DNA of 64,000 bases from Dasypus novemcinctus (GCF_030445035.2 NC_080702.1:25865652-25929651), one strand, 5' to 3'. Positions 42,801 to 55,027 are shown, counted from the first letter of the stretch. Numbers and translations are program-made. The notes: generated by a model from the sequence alone, not told the origin.

Positions 42801-43717
42801 AATAGGAAATGGATTCATGAACTTCACACCAAAAGTACGAGCAGCAAAAGAACAAATAGATAAATGGGACTTCCTCAAAATTAAAGCCTTCTGCACCTCA
42901 AAGGAGTTTGTCCAGAAAGTAAAAAGGGAGCCTACACAATGGGAGAAAATATTTGGCAACCATATATCAGATAAGAGACTTATAATTTGCAAATATAAAG
43001 AACTTCTATATCTTGAAAATAAAAAGATAAACAACCCATTTAAAAAATGGGAAAAAGATTTAAACAGACATCTCCAAAGAAGAAATACAAATGGCTAAAA
43101 AGCACATGAAAAAATCCTCCAAATCTTTAGCTACCAGGCAAATGCAAATCAAAACTATGATGAGATACCATCTTACTCCCATAAGATTGGCAGCTATGAA
43201 AAAACAGAAGAATAGAAATGTTGGACAGGATGTGGAGAAATGGGAACACTCATCCACTGCTGGTGGGAATGCAGAAGGATCCAATCATTCTGGAGGACAG
43301 TTTGGTGGTTTCTCAAAAACTAACCATAGATTTCCCATATGACCCAGCAATTCCACTGCTGGGTATATACCCAGAAGAACTGAAACAAGGACACAAACTG
43401 ATATATGCACACCAATGTTCATAGCAGCATTGTTCACTATCACCAAAAGCTGGAATTAGCCCAAATGCCCATCAACAGATAAACAGATAAACAAAATGTG
43501 GTATATGCGTACAATGGAATACTACTCAGCTTTAAGAACAAATACACTACAAACACACGTGACAACATGGATGAATCTTGAGAACCTTATGTTGAGTCAA
43601 GCAACCCAGGCATTGAAGGACAAATATTACATGACCTTAATGATATAAAATAAGTAAACCAAGCTGCCTCAGAAAGCTAGAGACTGGATGATGGGCTTAC
43701 AGGAAATCGGGGGGTAG
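39832..43717 (+). pseudogene. L1-B ORF2 (endonuclease-reverse transcriptase), disrupted
   Basis: ATG at 39,832 (MANINNSLKVITLNVNG), stop TAG at 43,715. Endonuclease from 39,832 to about 40,520 (CLQETHLRPR, VGDFNTPLSTLDRT, SKIDHMLGHK). Reverse transcriptase about 41,400-42,000 with [15 protein letters not shown], the DAEKAFDK block, [10 protein letters not shown] and the FADDM motif at about 41,938. C-terminal region with [15 protein letters not shown], then a broken Cys/His segment near 43,250. Disruptions include a stop at about 40,029 before an A17 run, several frameshifts and at least seven frame segments. Not able to encode active ORF2p. Confidence 0.92.
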
Positions 43718-46485
43718 AGGAAGGATGTAAGCTGACATCTACATGGGTGAAATCTATGATAAGCTGGAGGTAAGTATGTGTACATGGAAGGGATAAAATG
43801 GGGGCATAGGGTTACCTTTGAGTGGGGCTTTGCGGGCTTGAAGGGGGCTAGGGATGGGCAGATGGGTAATATTGCCCAAGAAATTGGGGGGAGGGCAGGG
43901 CAACGTATGAACATTGGAGATTGTCAGGTGTTGGTTGAGAGTATAATGCTGAGAAAACCTTTTCAAAATACAATTAGGAAAGTTACCTGTTTAAGATACT
44001 CAAAGGGGATAATCTGATGTAGGACAGACTCCTAGGGATTATGTGAATGCTCATTTTGCCAGAGTGGGTTATATCATTGGGTAGAGACCCATATAATGAG
44101 AGTGAAGGTATACCCACATCCTGGGGAGGACTGATGCCATCAAATAGAGGGAACTGTATCTCTCAAGAGAAATGGTGGCTCCCAGGGCATTAGGGCAGTT
44201 GACCATGTCAAGCCCTCAACTCTGTTTCAAGTATCTCTGAACATGGCTCTTCAAGAAATGAAGATTGACTGTCACTGTGGGCCCGAAGGGGAGGGGGAAA
44301 TAGATATTGAATAGATGGAACCAACATAACCGTAAGGGCAATAGAAGTGTTTCACAAGAGTACACAAGGATGTATATAAAACATGTAATATTACACCAAA
44401 AACATATAGGGGCCGACAGACTAATATTGTAAATCATAATGTAAAACATAGGATAACTAAAAATTTAGAAAATTGTATAGCCTAAAGTATAAACCACAAG
44501 GTAAACACAAATGTTACCTTGTTTGAAAGCTATTGTCTCAATATCTGTACATTAGTTTCAGTAAATATGGTATGAATATGTTAAAAGATTATTGCTGTCG
44601 AAGGGAAAAGGTTTTATATTGGATATATGGGAGTACTGTATATTGTATATATGAATTACTGTGATCTAAAACTCTTGTGAAGATAAGTTTAATAATTAGG
44701 AAAAAAGAAAAGAAAAAGATAGGATGTAGAATTTCTCCAAATTAATATGTATTCTATATCTAACCTTTAAACTCATCACTATATTCCATTTTACTATTAA
44801 GGGAACCTGGCATTATATTGGGCTTCACTTTTCAGGAAGTTTTGGATCACAGAGTGGTTCGACAATGGCAGCAGAGGAATACTGGTATGGGATGTTATTG
44901 ACAGGGGACATATGGTTGACAGGGAGTTATACAGGGCATGTGTCCGGGGTGCATAGAAATGTTTGAATATATTCATAGTGGAAACAATTATAAACAACAG
45001 CTGAGGGGGGGGTGCTGGATTCTTGGCCAGGGGGGTTCTGTCGCGGTCCTTAGGGGAGCAGCAGCTGTCCTCCGGGTGCAACAGCAAGGACCAGGAAGGA
45101 ATGAGGGTCCAACAGTGAGCCCCTGATACTAATGATTATGGTTGTGAGCCTATATAACTGAAATAAGAACAAGGCCTAGAGCAGCAGTGTGCCTAAGAGT
45201 TACCTCCTGAGAGCCTCCGTGTTGCTCAAATGTGGCCAGTCTCAAAGCCAAACTCAGCATGTAAATGCATTGCCTTCCCCCCAGCATGGGACATGACTCC
45301 TGGGATGAGCCTCCCTGGTGCCGAGGGGTCACTACCAAGTACCAGCTGATGACGTAACTAGAAAATGACCTTGAATAAAAGATTCAACTCAGACCAGCAG
45401 AATATCCCTGTCTACATATAATAACAGAAATTTAAAAAGCTTTTGGACCTAAATCAAGGGGGCAATGGAAAGGACAAATGAGTTTATATGGCTATGAGTC
45501 TCTAAAAAAGAGCCTGGAGGTTATCAGAGGGGTTGCTCTTATACACACCTGAGCAGAGTCTCAGAGATAGATAAAGTAGTTACAACCTCAGGTATTGGTT
45601 CTTCTGAGGGCTACAGAGACCCACAGGTTCTATGGTCATGGCAGATGGAGTTCAGTGCCATGTCAGTTGGCCCTTCTTTGGAGTTGGTGTTTCTGTGTAA
45701 TGGAGCTGGACTAAGATGTAATCTCTTTTCACAAGCCTTTCCTGTTACTTTACCAGAATTGTAGTTGGTGCTGGGGTTTAAGATATATCTAGGGGATCTG
45801 AATCTCTGGACTGACCATATGACAGCCAGGCCCTGAGCCTCCACAGACTTCAGCTCCTACACTCTGGTTTATTGGACTTACCCCACTCAGCTAACATGGA
45901 GGTGAAGAATGTCAACCACCACACCATGGAGCCAAGAGTGCCTACAACTGAAAGCAGGAGGATTGCATCCAGCATCCATGTGGAATTTAAGCCCCCTCTT
46001 GATATAGATGTGGAGTGGACACGGCCCTTCTAGGGTCCACAGGATGGAGGAATAGAATATGGATTAGAATCGACTTACTGATATTCTATTCATGAACTAT
46101 TGTGGTTAGTAATCAAAGAAAATATGGCATTGGTGTGGAAAAAGTGGCCATGGTGGCTGCTGGGTGTGGGGAATGGGAGGAAGAGATGAGATGTGGAGGC
46201 ATTTTGGGGACTTGGAGTTGTCCTGGGTGGTGCTGCAGGGACAATTACCAGACATTGTAGATCCTCCCATGGCCCACTGGATGGAACGTGGGAGGGTGTG
46301 GGCTATGATGTGGACCATTGACCATGAGGTGCAATGATGCTCAGAGATGTATTCACCAAATTCAATGAATGTCTCATGATGATGGAGAAAAATGTTGCTG
46401 TGGGGGAAGTAGTGGGTGGTACATGGGAACCTCATATTGTTTGAATGTAATATTTTAAAAAATGAATTAAAAATAAATTTAAAAA
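43718..46485 (+). mobile_element. L1-B 3'UTR, about 2.8 kb
   Basis: Continuous non-coding sequence from the ORF2 stop to an A-rich end (AATGAATTAAAAATAAATTT, 46,460-46,480). The same order is seen in L1-D (59,685-62,865) and, with a deletion, in L1-A. Truncated copies of its last 100-1,300 bp are scattered over the window. Contains a G run near 45,005-45,012. Long compared with the roughly 0.5-kb L1 3'UTR of human. No frame is shared between copies. Confidence 0.85.
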
Positions 46486-46489
46486 ACCA

Positions 46490-47590
46490 TTAATGAATCT
46501 TGAGAACATTATGTTGAATGAAATGTCAGGCACAAAAGGGCAAATATTGTATTGTCTCACTAATAAGAATTAAAATTTTGAATAAACTCATGAAGTTAAA
46601 CTCTAGAGTTTTGGTTACTAGAAAGTTGAATGTGGGTTACAAATGAGAGCTGGTGCTTGTTATATGTAGAATTTTTATAAGGTTTATATTAAATGTGTGG
46701 AAATGATTAGGGTTAAATGGTAATACATTTTAGTATGACTAACACTGATGATTTTTAAATGCAACTATGGCTGAAAGGGGTAGTCTGTGGATGTAATATT
46801 TCAATTGAAAAGAAGCTAGAGAATAATGTAGGGCCTGTATAACATAGTGATTTGGGTAGGTGTTTGTAGATTATGGTTAACAGTATAAGAACATTCTTTC
46901 TTTACAAAGTGTTAAGTATATGGTGATACATGGGAAAATTATAACTAATATAATTTATGGATTATAGTTAACAGTAACTTCATAATATTTTGGCAGCAAT
47001 GGCAAAGAAGATTTTATATCAATCATAAGGGACAGTAATGGCAGAATAAGAGGGTATGGGAATTTTCCTTTTGCAGTAAAGAAAACATTCCAAAAAATTG
47101 ACTGACGTGATGACAGCACAACTCTGTGATGAAAAGGAAACTTATTGGGTTTTCACTTTGAATTGATTATTCAAGGCATGGGGCTGTATAACACAGTGAA
47201 TCCTGTTATGAAAAATGGTCTGTGGTTATCAGAACAAATATGAGAGCATTCTCTCATGAAATGTAACAAATATATAATATGAGTTCAGATTATTAATAAT
47301 AGAGTGGCTCTGAGGAAAAATACACCAAGTGTAATATATGGACTACAGTTTGTAGTAATATTTTGATAATGCTCTTTCACAATCTGTAAAAAATATTTCA
47401 CAACAATGCAAGGTGTTGGTGGTGGGGAGATGTGAGTGAGTCCTGCATGATGTTATACATGTTTATTTTATAATTTCACAACTTTACTATACACTAATTA
47501 TTTATGCATGTTCATTTATGAACGGTACACTTCAATATTTTTTAAATGAAAAAAATTGCAGGAAAATCTCATCGCAGCCTGGCTGACACT
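46490..47590 (+). mobile_element. Old L1 3' end
   Basis: 'aatcttgagaacattatgtt' (ORF2 tail, compare 43,575) followed by AT-rich 3'UTR with repeated 'tttatggattatagttaaca' style words, typical of old mammalian L1 subfamilies. Different 3'UTR from the L1-B family, so a separate lineage. Confidence 0.65.
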
Positions 47591-47599
47591 CTCTCAACT

Positions 47600-47790
47600 G
47601 TTTCTTTTCTTTTTTGTCTTTATTTATTTTTTAATGTTACATTTTAAAAATGAGGTCCCCATATACCCCCCACCCACCTCACCCCACTTCTCCCCCCATA
47701 ACAACAACCTCCTCAATCATCATGAGACGTTCATTGCATTTGGTGAATACATCTCTGAGCACTGCTACACCTCATGATCAATGGTATGTG
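47600..47790 (-). mobile_element. Short L1 3' terminal copy
   Basis: Antisense L1 3' end: 'aaaatgaggtccccatatac', 'cattgcatttggtgaataca' and 'cacctcatgatcaatggta'. Truncated after about 150 bp. The T-rich 47,600-47,640 side is its tail. Confidence 0.8.
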
Positions 47791-49040
47791 GAACCAAACT
47801 ACACTCACATTGTGGGTTCCTGCCCCTGTTCCAAAGGGAACAGAGCTATGTGCATACTAGAGTGCCTGCATTTTCATGCTAAACATCAAATGGCAATCTA
47901 AAAGAGTGAATCATGCAACCCCTGTCTGGCTCACCCTCCCAGAACTTTCCCTAGGGGCAGAAAGAGTTTGTAGACATCTAAATCAGTATAAGAAAGAAGG
48001 CAAAGTGGCCAGGGGCAAAGGATTGCCTGTTTATTTACACAGCAAAGTACCAGGGATGGAGAGAAGTCAGAAATCACAGCAACCATTAGAGGTTGAAGAG
48101 TAGATATTCAAATTCCTATAAACGGGGGAAATTCCTAAAACCTTTAAAAAGCATAAGGCCAGCACGAGGAAAAGTTTCAGGAAATATGGAGAGGACCCTG
48201 CAATTCACATTCTCCTCCTGTAGATCTTGATAGAACTATGAAGGAGAACAATAGGCAACACAGTCAATTTTAAAAGACATCAAAGTTGTTTTCTGAATTG
48301 CTTTGTTTGCTTTTGTTAGTTTCTGGCACTCAAGTCTTCTCTGTTCTATCACTTAGTAGATCCAAACTTAAGGGAGAGTATAGCAAGCAGATCTCAGAGT
48401 TCACACATTAAAATATAAAATATACAATGTGCAACAAAAGATTATAAGGCAAACAAAGAATCAGGCAATGGGGCCCACCAAAGAAACAAGATAAAATCCA
48501 TTAATAAAGAATACCATGCGGGAAACGGACTTTGGCCCAGTGGTTAGGGCGTCCGTCTACCATATGGGAGGTCCGCGGTTCAGACCCCGGGCCTCCTTGA
48601 CCCGTGTGGAGCTGGCCATGCACAGTGCTGATGCGCGCAAGGAGTGCCGTGCCACGCAGGGTGTCCCCCGCGTGGGGGAGCCCCACGCGCAAGGAGTGCG
48701 CCCGTGAGGAAGCCGCCCAGCGTGAAAAGAAAGTGCAGCCTGCCCAGGAATGGCGACGCCCACACTTCCCGTGCCGTGCCGCTGACGACAACAGAAGCGG
48801 ACAAAGAAACAAGACGCAGCAAATAGACACCAAGAACAGACAACCAGGGGAGGGGGGGAAATTAAATAAATAAATAAATCTTTAAAAAAAAAAAAAAAGA
48901 ATACCATGCATTGACTGTATAGGACAAAGACTTTTTAAAAAGATCTTCAATATGCTTAAGTAGAAAAGGGAAAACACATAGAAAAAACTAAGAGGATACT
49001 AGAAAAATAATGAATAAACAATATAAGAATGTCATTGAGG
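47791..49040 (+). mobile_element. Old L1 5' part (5'UTR/ORF1 region), split by a SINE
   Basis: 'caacccctgtctggctcacc' and 'gtgcaacaaaagattataag', later 'actgtataggacaaagactt', follow the usual order of an old plus-strand L1 before and in early ORF1. Small frames are not conserved. A DAS SINE lies at 48,520-48,895. Confidence 0.55.
48520..48895 (+). mobile_element. DAS-type SINE, long form, with perfect TSD
   Basis: Among the best preserved copies. Box A region TTGGCCCAGTGGTTAGGG near 48,533, B box GGTTCAGACCC at 48,577-48,587, CpG-rich body and an AAATAAATAAATC plus A-run tail. The 14-bp TSD AAAGAATACCATGC is exact (48,506-48,519 and 48,896-48,909). High CpG content and an intact TSD suggest a young insertion. 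Confidence 0.95.
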
Positions 49041-49049
49041 CTCTCAGCA

Positions 49050-49626
49050 AAGAAGGCTAGATAGAGAATCAATAAGTGGATCTGGAAATTGGCAAGAAGT
49101 CCACATGGACATCAATACCCCCAAGATGACTGCTGGAAGACCTCCACAAGATTTTTCCATTCAGAATGAGATTTCCTCCAGAATCCAGGAGAAACACTGG
49201 ATATTCCCCCAAGGATTTTATCATTGGGTCCTCCTGGGGGATTGGTGGGTATGGTAATCAATCAAAACAGCAAACAGCTGGAACTCCTCCTGTGCCATTG
49301 GCAAAGGGGTGGAATAATTAATGGGTGAAAAAGCAAGCACTATGACCTCTTGTTCTCTTGCCTTCACTCTGTCCCAGAGCCTGTTCTGGTGCTGGTCCAT
49401 GTGCCTGTTCCTGCCACCTGTACCCTGTTCTCACTGTTTTTCCCTTGCCATGATGGCCATACAAGTAAAGCCTGGGCATTTATAATCTAGAATGGGAAAT
49501 TGTATTCTATAAATCAGCCCTCTTTATCACTTTAGCCCATTTTCTCCCATTTCTCTTCCATCCCTACCTTAATAAATTACTGGCCTAACTTACCTGATGT
49601 GCTCTTGAAGTTCATTTCTGCAGCAT
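49050..49626 (+). mobile_element. Probable class I ERV LTR (5' side)
   Basis: Moderately GC sequence with TTTATAA at about 49,479, AATAAA at 49,571 and an end at GTTCATTTCTGCAGCA (49,626), directly followed by a leader with TTTGGTGCTGCCACCCAGGA. That order (signal, short U5, CA, then TTTGGTG leader) is usual for gammaretrovirus-like elements. The left edge is uncertain. Confidence 0.5.
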
Positions 49627-50253
49627 AGCCAAGAACCTAAACAAAATCTGGTGACATATTTGGTGCTGCCACCCAGGAGGCCATTTGGGAGTGAAACTCT
49701 GGCCTACAGCCTCTTTAATGCCTTCCTTTGGTTATCCACTTTAAATGGGTTCACCTATGAGCCCCCACAGGATGTCATCCCAGGAGGGAAGAGCCTGGGG
49801 CATGGGGACTCTGCCTCTGCTCTGCACATCCAGCTGGTGAGATCTGACCCCAGTCTGGAGGGCTGGGGCACAGGGCAGGAGCTCAAAGCAGGGCCCTGCA
49901 AAGACAGAGATTCCCTGGCTGAGCACCAGGTGCTGTGAAACCACTTTTTCAAGCCCTTTTAGCAGCTGCCAGCTTTGCCCTTGGGGCTGGCTGCCATTGC
50001 CTTCACCCACCCTCTCCCCTCAGGGACTGCACAGCACTGACAGAGAGCCAGGGGCTTCAAGGGTCCATGCCTTTGCAGGCCCACCATCCTATGGACCACA
50101 CCTGGCTACCTGGTCTGGGGTGTGGTGGAAAGGTGGTGGCAGGCAGGGTTAAATATGAATGCCATTGGAGTTTCCTTCCCTGGTGGGTCACAGGCCAGGA
50201 CACTCTTGCATAAACCTTTTCCCATGTTCTTTTATCTTCCTACTTCTTGCTAC
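49627..50253 (+). mobile_element. Probable class I ERV leader
   Basis: GC-rich sequence downstream of the LTR without a conserved frame. A 95-codon frame at 49,651-49,938 is open but is not recognised as any retroviral protein. Continues at 51,119 after an L1 insertion. Confidence 0.4.
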
Positions 50254-50266
50254 TGAATTTCTCTTT

Positions 50267-51118
50267 TTTTTTTCCCAAATTCCACTCAATTTATTCATTT
50301 TTTAAAAAATATTACATTCAAAAAATATGAGGTCCCCATTCACCCCCACCACCCCCACCCCACCAATCCCCCACAGTAACACTCTCCCCCATCATCATGA
50401 CACATCCATTGCATCTGGTGAGTACATCTCTGGGCATTGCTGCACCCCATAGCCTGTGGTCCACACCATAGCCCACACTCTCCCACATTCCCTCCAGTGG
50501 GCCATGGGAGGACATACAATGTCCGGCAATTGTCCCTGGAGCACCACCCAGGACAACTCCAAGTCCCAAAAATGCCTCCACATCTCATCTCTTCCTCCCC
50601 TTCCCCGCACCCAGCAGCCACCATGGCCACTTTTTCCACACCAATGCCACATTTTCTCGATTATTAACCATAATAGTTCATGAATAGGATATCATTAAGT
50701 CCACTCTAATCCTTACTGTATTCCTCCTTCCTGTGGACCTTGGCTTGGTTGTGTCCATTCCACATCTATGTCAAGAGGGGGCTTAGATTCTACATGGATA
50801 CTGGATGCAATCCTCCTGCTTTCAGTTGTAGGCACTCTAGGCTCCATGGTGTGGTGGTTGACATTCTTCAACTCCATGTTAGCTGAGTGGGGTAAGTCCA
50901 ATAAATCAGAGTGTAGGAGTTGAAGTCTGTTGAGGCTCAGGGCCTGGTTATCATATTGTCAGTCCAGAGATTCAGATCCCCTAGATATATCTTAAACCCC
51001 AGCACCAACTACAATTCCAGTAAAGTAGCATGAAAGGCTTGTGAAAAGAGATCACATCTGAGTCCAGCTCCATCATGCAGAAACACCAGCTCCAAAGAAG
51101 GGCCAACTGACATGGCAG
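50267..51118 (-). mobile_element. 5'-truncated young L1 (3'UTR) with TSD
   Basis: Antisense L1 3' end from the T/A-rich tail (50,262-50,310) to a truncation in 'gccaactgacatggcag'. TSD TGAATTTCTCTTT at 50,254-50,266 and 51,119-51,131 is exact. Very close to L1-A 6,750-7,540 and to L1-B, so a recent insertion. Confidence 0.9.
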
Positions 51119-52136
51119 TGAATTTCTCTTTAAAGGTGTGTGTGTTAAAATGCTTTGGAATGTCTTAAAAACTGTGAAACTTAAAATGCATTTGCCAGTG
51201 AGGAAGTGAGTGCTCAGGGCCCCAAGGCCTGTTAGCTAGAACAATTCATCTCTAATGACCATTCGATGGCTGGTCTAACTGGGAAACTCCCAGACAGCAA
51301 AAAACCTCTGCAAATATAGGAAGAAGAAGCTTTTTGCCTCTTCTCCAAGAAGGAGGAATATTCAGCTTGGCAGCTTCAGTCCAAAATCCATTTGACCCAA
51401 AAATCTATTCAGACTGTCCCCCAAGTCCAGAATGGCCCTAGAAATGCCTGGTGGCAGGCGCTCTGTGATTCCCAGGATGGTGGGAATCAGAAAGCAGCCA
51501 AACATGCCCTCGGATTTAGCTCAGGGGGTTCTGTTTGGGTAACAGTGCAGTCAGTCTCAGACCCTGAAATATCAGGAGTGCTGAGAACCAGAGCAGTAAA
51601 CTCTGAACAGCCCCCAAGAAGTTCCTTGGGTCCTCCCATTCAGAGGGCAGTCAAATGTCCCCTAAAACTCAGATCAGGCACTTCAGTTTAGGCAACTGCT
51701 CTCAACATCTCCCACCAACTCAGCTTGGTAGTTTTGGTCTGAACTTCAGGGTTTCAGGCACCTCCCAAAACCTAGGTCAGCCACAGAGATGCCTGTCAGC
51801 AGGGCCCTGGATGAAATTCTCAGGACATTGAGACCAGAGCATCAACTCCAAACTATTTGGAGTGGTTAACATTTAGTCAGACTTGGACGCTGGACACCAG
51901 GTCAACTAAAAATTGCTTCTTCATTTTTCCTAAAATAATGGGCACTGTCCCCTTAGGAATGTCTTCTTGGAGATCAAGAAATTCTGCCTACTGCTGGCCC
52001 ATGTGGCCCCAGTACAGCTGAGAGCAGCCTCTGTATAAGACCCTGAATTCCAGTTAAGCCAGTGTAACAGAGGAGGACAGACAGACCTGAGGGTTAGAAA
52101 CCTCATGTCATGTCTCCTTAGAGAAATGAAGAAATA
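51119..52136 (+). mobile_element. Probable class I ERV internal sequence, unassigned part
   Basis: Continues the host sequence of 50,253 across the L1 insertion. Diverged internal repeats (GAAATGCCTGGTGGCAGG at 51,434 and GATGCCTGTCAGCAGGG at 51,788, each followed by a CCAGGATG/TCAGGACA word) suggest leader or gag-region repeats. No frame could be matched to Gag. Confidence 0.35.
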
Positions 52137-52141
52137 TACCT

Positions 52142-52749
52142 TGTAGCAGTTTGATATAGTTATGAATTCCAAAAATAGATATTGGATTATGTTTGTAGTC
52201 TGGTCTGTAACTGGGCATGATTAAGTTATGATTAAGGCTTTGATTGGGCAATGTCCTTAGGGCATTGAGTCCCCAGCCCTTGGTGGATGGGGACTCACAG
52301 GTAAAAGGCATGGCAAAGGACAGAGTTAAGGGTTTCTGATGTTGGAGTTTGATGCTGAAGTCTTAAGCTGGAGCCCAGGAAGTCAGCATGCAGAAGAAAG
52401 AGAAGCAAGTCCCAGGAAGAGAGGGCGTGAGCCACGAGAATAGGGAGGAATAGAGACTGCTTCTTAGACACTGCAGAAACCCTGGTGAGAGAGACAGAGC
52501 CATTCATCTGATAGTTTACAGCTGATCTTGTGGAGAAAACACAGGAGTTGAGCCTAGAAGAATCCAGGAGGCCTGAACCCTGGCAGAAGTTGTCAGCCAT
52601 CTTGCTCTAACACATGAAAACAAATTTTGGTGAAGGAAGTCACTTATGCTTATGGCCTGGTATTTGTAAGCTCCTACCCTAAATAAATACCCTTTATAAA
52701 AACCAATTTCTGGTATTTTGCATCTGCATCCCTTTGGCTTACAAATGCA
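52142..52749 (+). mobile_element. Solo LTR, MaLR-like family, copy 2
   Basis: 608 bp from TGTAGCAGTTTGATATAG to GCTTACAAATGCA, with AATAAA at about 52,681. Flanks TACCT (52,137-52,141) and CACCT (52,750-52,754) are consistent with a five-base TSD carrying one change. Closest of the three copies to a clean consensus. Confidence 0.75.
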
Positions 52750-52754
52750 CACCT

Positions 52755-53690
52755 CAAATTTCTATTAGTTTAAATTCAGTTGTGCCTATAAAAGGTGTGA
52801 ATAGAGATCAAGATCCAGACTGGTTTCTAAACCTATCCTGGAAAATAAGAAACTTCATGTGCCATCAATTAAGATAAAAGAGTTCCTAGATAGACTTCAG
52901 CATTATCAAACTCTTATGTATTCAAACCAGGACTTCAATGCAATGCAGTTTGCCTCTCCATATTATTGGCTCTCCTAGTTATTTTCTAGGTTGGTCACTG
53001 TCCCCTAAAACAATAAAGGTATCTATTACATCTCTGGTTGTTCTCCTGAAGTTGACAGAGACTGTGTTGCAGTTTCAAACTCCTGTAGCAGCCAATGATG
53101 GCTCGATATAGCCATAAGTACAATGGATATTGCCTCCAGACTGGCACTGTTTCATAGTGCCAAAGGGTGTTATGAACCAGGCTGGTGGAATACTGGAAAC
53201 TACCTTCCTAGCTTCTTCCTAGGGTCAACAGTGCTGCAGCATGCTGGCTGTGTGAAGGACATACCAAGTGGAGCAATGATCACCAGAATACTGTGAGTAG
53301 AGTTTAAACACAATTGGCATTATGACCTGCTCCCATGGAGAGATCACAGGTAAGGTATTGCAAATCTGAAACTTGAATATATTAATTGCAGCTCAAAGAG
53401 AAGCATATGCATTTAGTAGTATTACATTAATTAGTATTAAGTACTGTATCTATATCTCCTACTCTAGATGTATGCCTGATATTATGGTGATATCTTTTCT
53501 AGTCTAAACCATATGCAGAGAAATACTGAGCATGTTAAAAGTCCTGGTAAACTTCATTTTCTAAGTAGTTAATGAACATGCTTAACCCAGGTATCCCTCT
53601 TAGCCCCTGTTCTAGAACCTGTCCCACTAATATCCTCGGGAGGACTGGCAGACCCACAGGCCATCCTACCAGGGCTAAGCATTTCACACC
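52755..53690 (+). other. Unassigned sequence between ERV parts
   Basis: No frame or motif recognised. By position it may be decayed pol of the class I element (leader to the left, integrase end to the right), but nothing in it shows that directly. Confidence 0.35.
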
Positions 53691-53705
53691 AGAAGGGAAA
53701 TAGCA

Positions 53706-54072
53706 GGGAAACAGACTTGGCCCAGTGGTTAGGGCATCCATCTACCACATGGGAGGTCCGCAGTTCAAACCCTGGGCCTCCTTGACCGTGTGCAGCTGAC
53801 CCATGTGCAGTGCTGATGCACGCAAGGAGTGCTGTGCCGCGCAGGGGTGTCCCCGCACAGGGGAGCCCCAGGCGCAAGGAGTGCGCCCCGTAAGGAGAGC
53901 TGCCCAGCATGAAAGAAAGTGCAGCCTGCCCAGGAATGGCACCACCCACACTTCCCGTGCTGCTGACGACAACAGAAGCGGACAAAGAAACAAGACGCAG
54001 CAAATAGACACAGAGAACAGACAACTGGGGGAGGGGGGGAATTAAATAAAATAAATAAATCTTTAAAAAAAA
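53706..54072 (+). mobile_element. DAS-type SINE, long form, with perfect TSD
   Basis: Head at 53,706, B box AGTTCAAACCC at 53,762-53,772, body with GTGCAGCCTGCCCAGGAATG, tail AAATAAATAAATC then A run. The 15-bp TSD AGAAGGGAAATAGCA at 53,691-53,705 is exactly repeated at 54,073-54,087. Confidence 0.95.
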
Positions 54073-54104
54073 AGAAGGGAAATAGCAAATGAGGTGGCTA
54101 AGAC

Positions 54105-54330
54105 TCACTTCAGCTTAGCCCTTTTGAGATGGTCCATGGGCTACCTTTCCTCAATCATGACCTGAGAAACCAGATTCTGATCAAAACTTGGCAGGAAAAC
54201 AAGCCTCACTAAAATGGAAGGAACTTTACTCTCTGTAGTTCTATCATCCCCACAGCTATTAAAGTTAAAGGAATTTCCAGCTTGGTGCACTTATCTTGAG
54301 TGAAGCCAGCTGCCCAAGGAAGTACCAGCT
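54105..54330 (+). pseudogene. Class I ERV integrase C-terminal remnant
   Basis: The plus strand resembles the end of gammaretroviral pol: LRNQILIKTW at about 54,160-54,190, LKWKELY at about 54,210, then in shifted frames a hydrophobic strand and LGALILSEASC at about 54,284. Frame changes and stops make it non-coding. It orients the surrounding ERV remains on the plus strand. Confidence 0.6.
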
Positions 54331-55020
54331 CACCAGAAGCATCTGATGACACAAGTCAGTTATTGGACAGCCTGAAGTCCGTCTTCAAGAGAAAAAGCTA
54401 AGTAGTGTCTGTGTCAAAGTCAGCTATTCCCTCTAACTCTAGCCCAAATGCCTATCACTAAGGGGAGGGCAAACCAGACACCCCTTTAAAAAATCTTGTC
54501 TGCTTTCATCTCCTGTAGCTTAACTACAAGGGAAATGCCTCTTTTCATTCTTCTCCTCTACCATTGGAACTAGGATTGGCAATTTATACCTAACCCCACT
54601 GTCTATTGCAATCTCTCCCTAGAGTTAAGCAAAAGCACAAAATAACTAAGGGAAAAATATTATTTCCCACCAACTTTGGGAAAATGCAGCCTTTGAAAGC
54701 ACCTGGACTTTTCTAATTTTGTGGTCCAGTATCCTCTTGGTGGAACCACATATTCTCAAAATTCTAATCGTTTATTTCTTCCAGAATTGACATCTTGTTA
54801 GTCATATTGGGACTTCATCCAAATTCACCCAGGATGCCAGAACTATCTTTCTCCAACCAAGATAGAACAGCCAGAGTGTTTTACACCTTGTCAGGTAGGG
54901 CCAACCGCCCCTAACCAGTGGGAAATAATTACAGAAGAATGACTATCTCCCTTCAGTACTCCTTTAAGAATAAGGGTGTAAACCCTCTGAAAGGAAAATG
55001 TAGCAGGCCTCAAGAAAGCA
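54331..55020 (+). mobile_element. Possible class I ERV env-region remnant
   Basis: Follows integrase as env would, with no frame of note. 'ctttcatctcctgtagcttaa' (54,503) looks splice-acceptor-like, as often seen before env. Assignment is by position. Confidence 0.3.
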
Positions 55021-55027
55021 AAAAGAA

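Noticed and set aside
43718-46485. The long sequence after L1-B ORF2 as a separate transposon
   Set aside because: L1-D shows the same continuous order from ORF2 through to the A-tail, and there is no TSD or A-run between ORF2 and this part.
48520-48600. Possible genuine tRNA gene (boxes A and B present)
   Set aside because: Same tRNA-like head occurs in many copies with a long SINE body, A-rich tail and TSD; it is the head of a DAS SINE, and no complete cloverleaf follows.
48501-48843. Cys/Trp-rich antisense frames (SFLGRLHFL-like) repeated at 31,032, 33,454, 53,742 and 63,711
   Set aside because: They recur in every long DAS SINE and come from its base composition on the opposite strand, not from a gene family.
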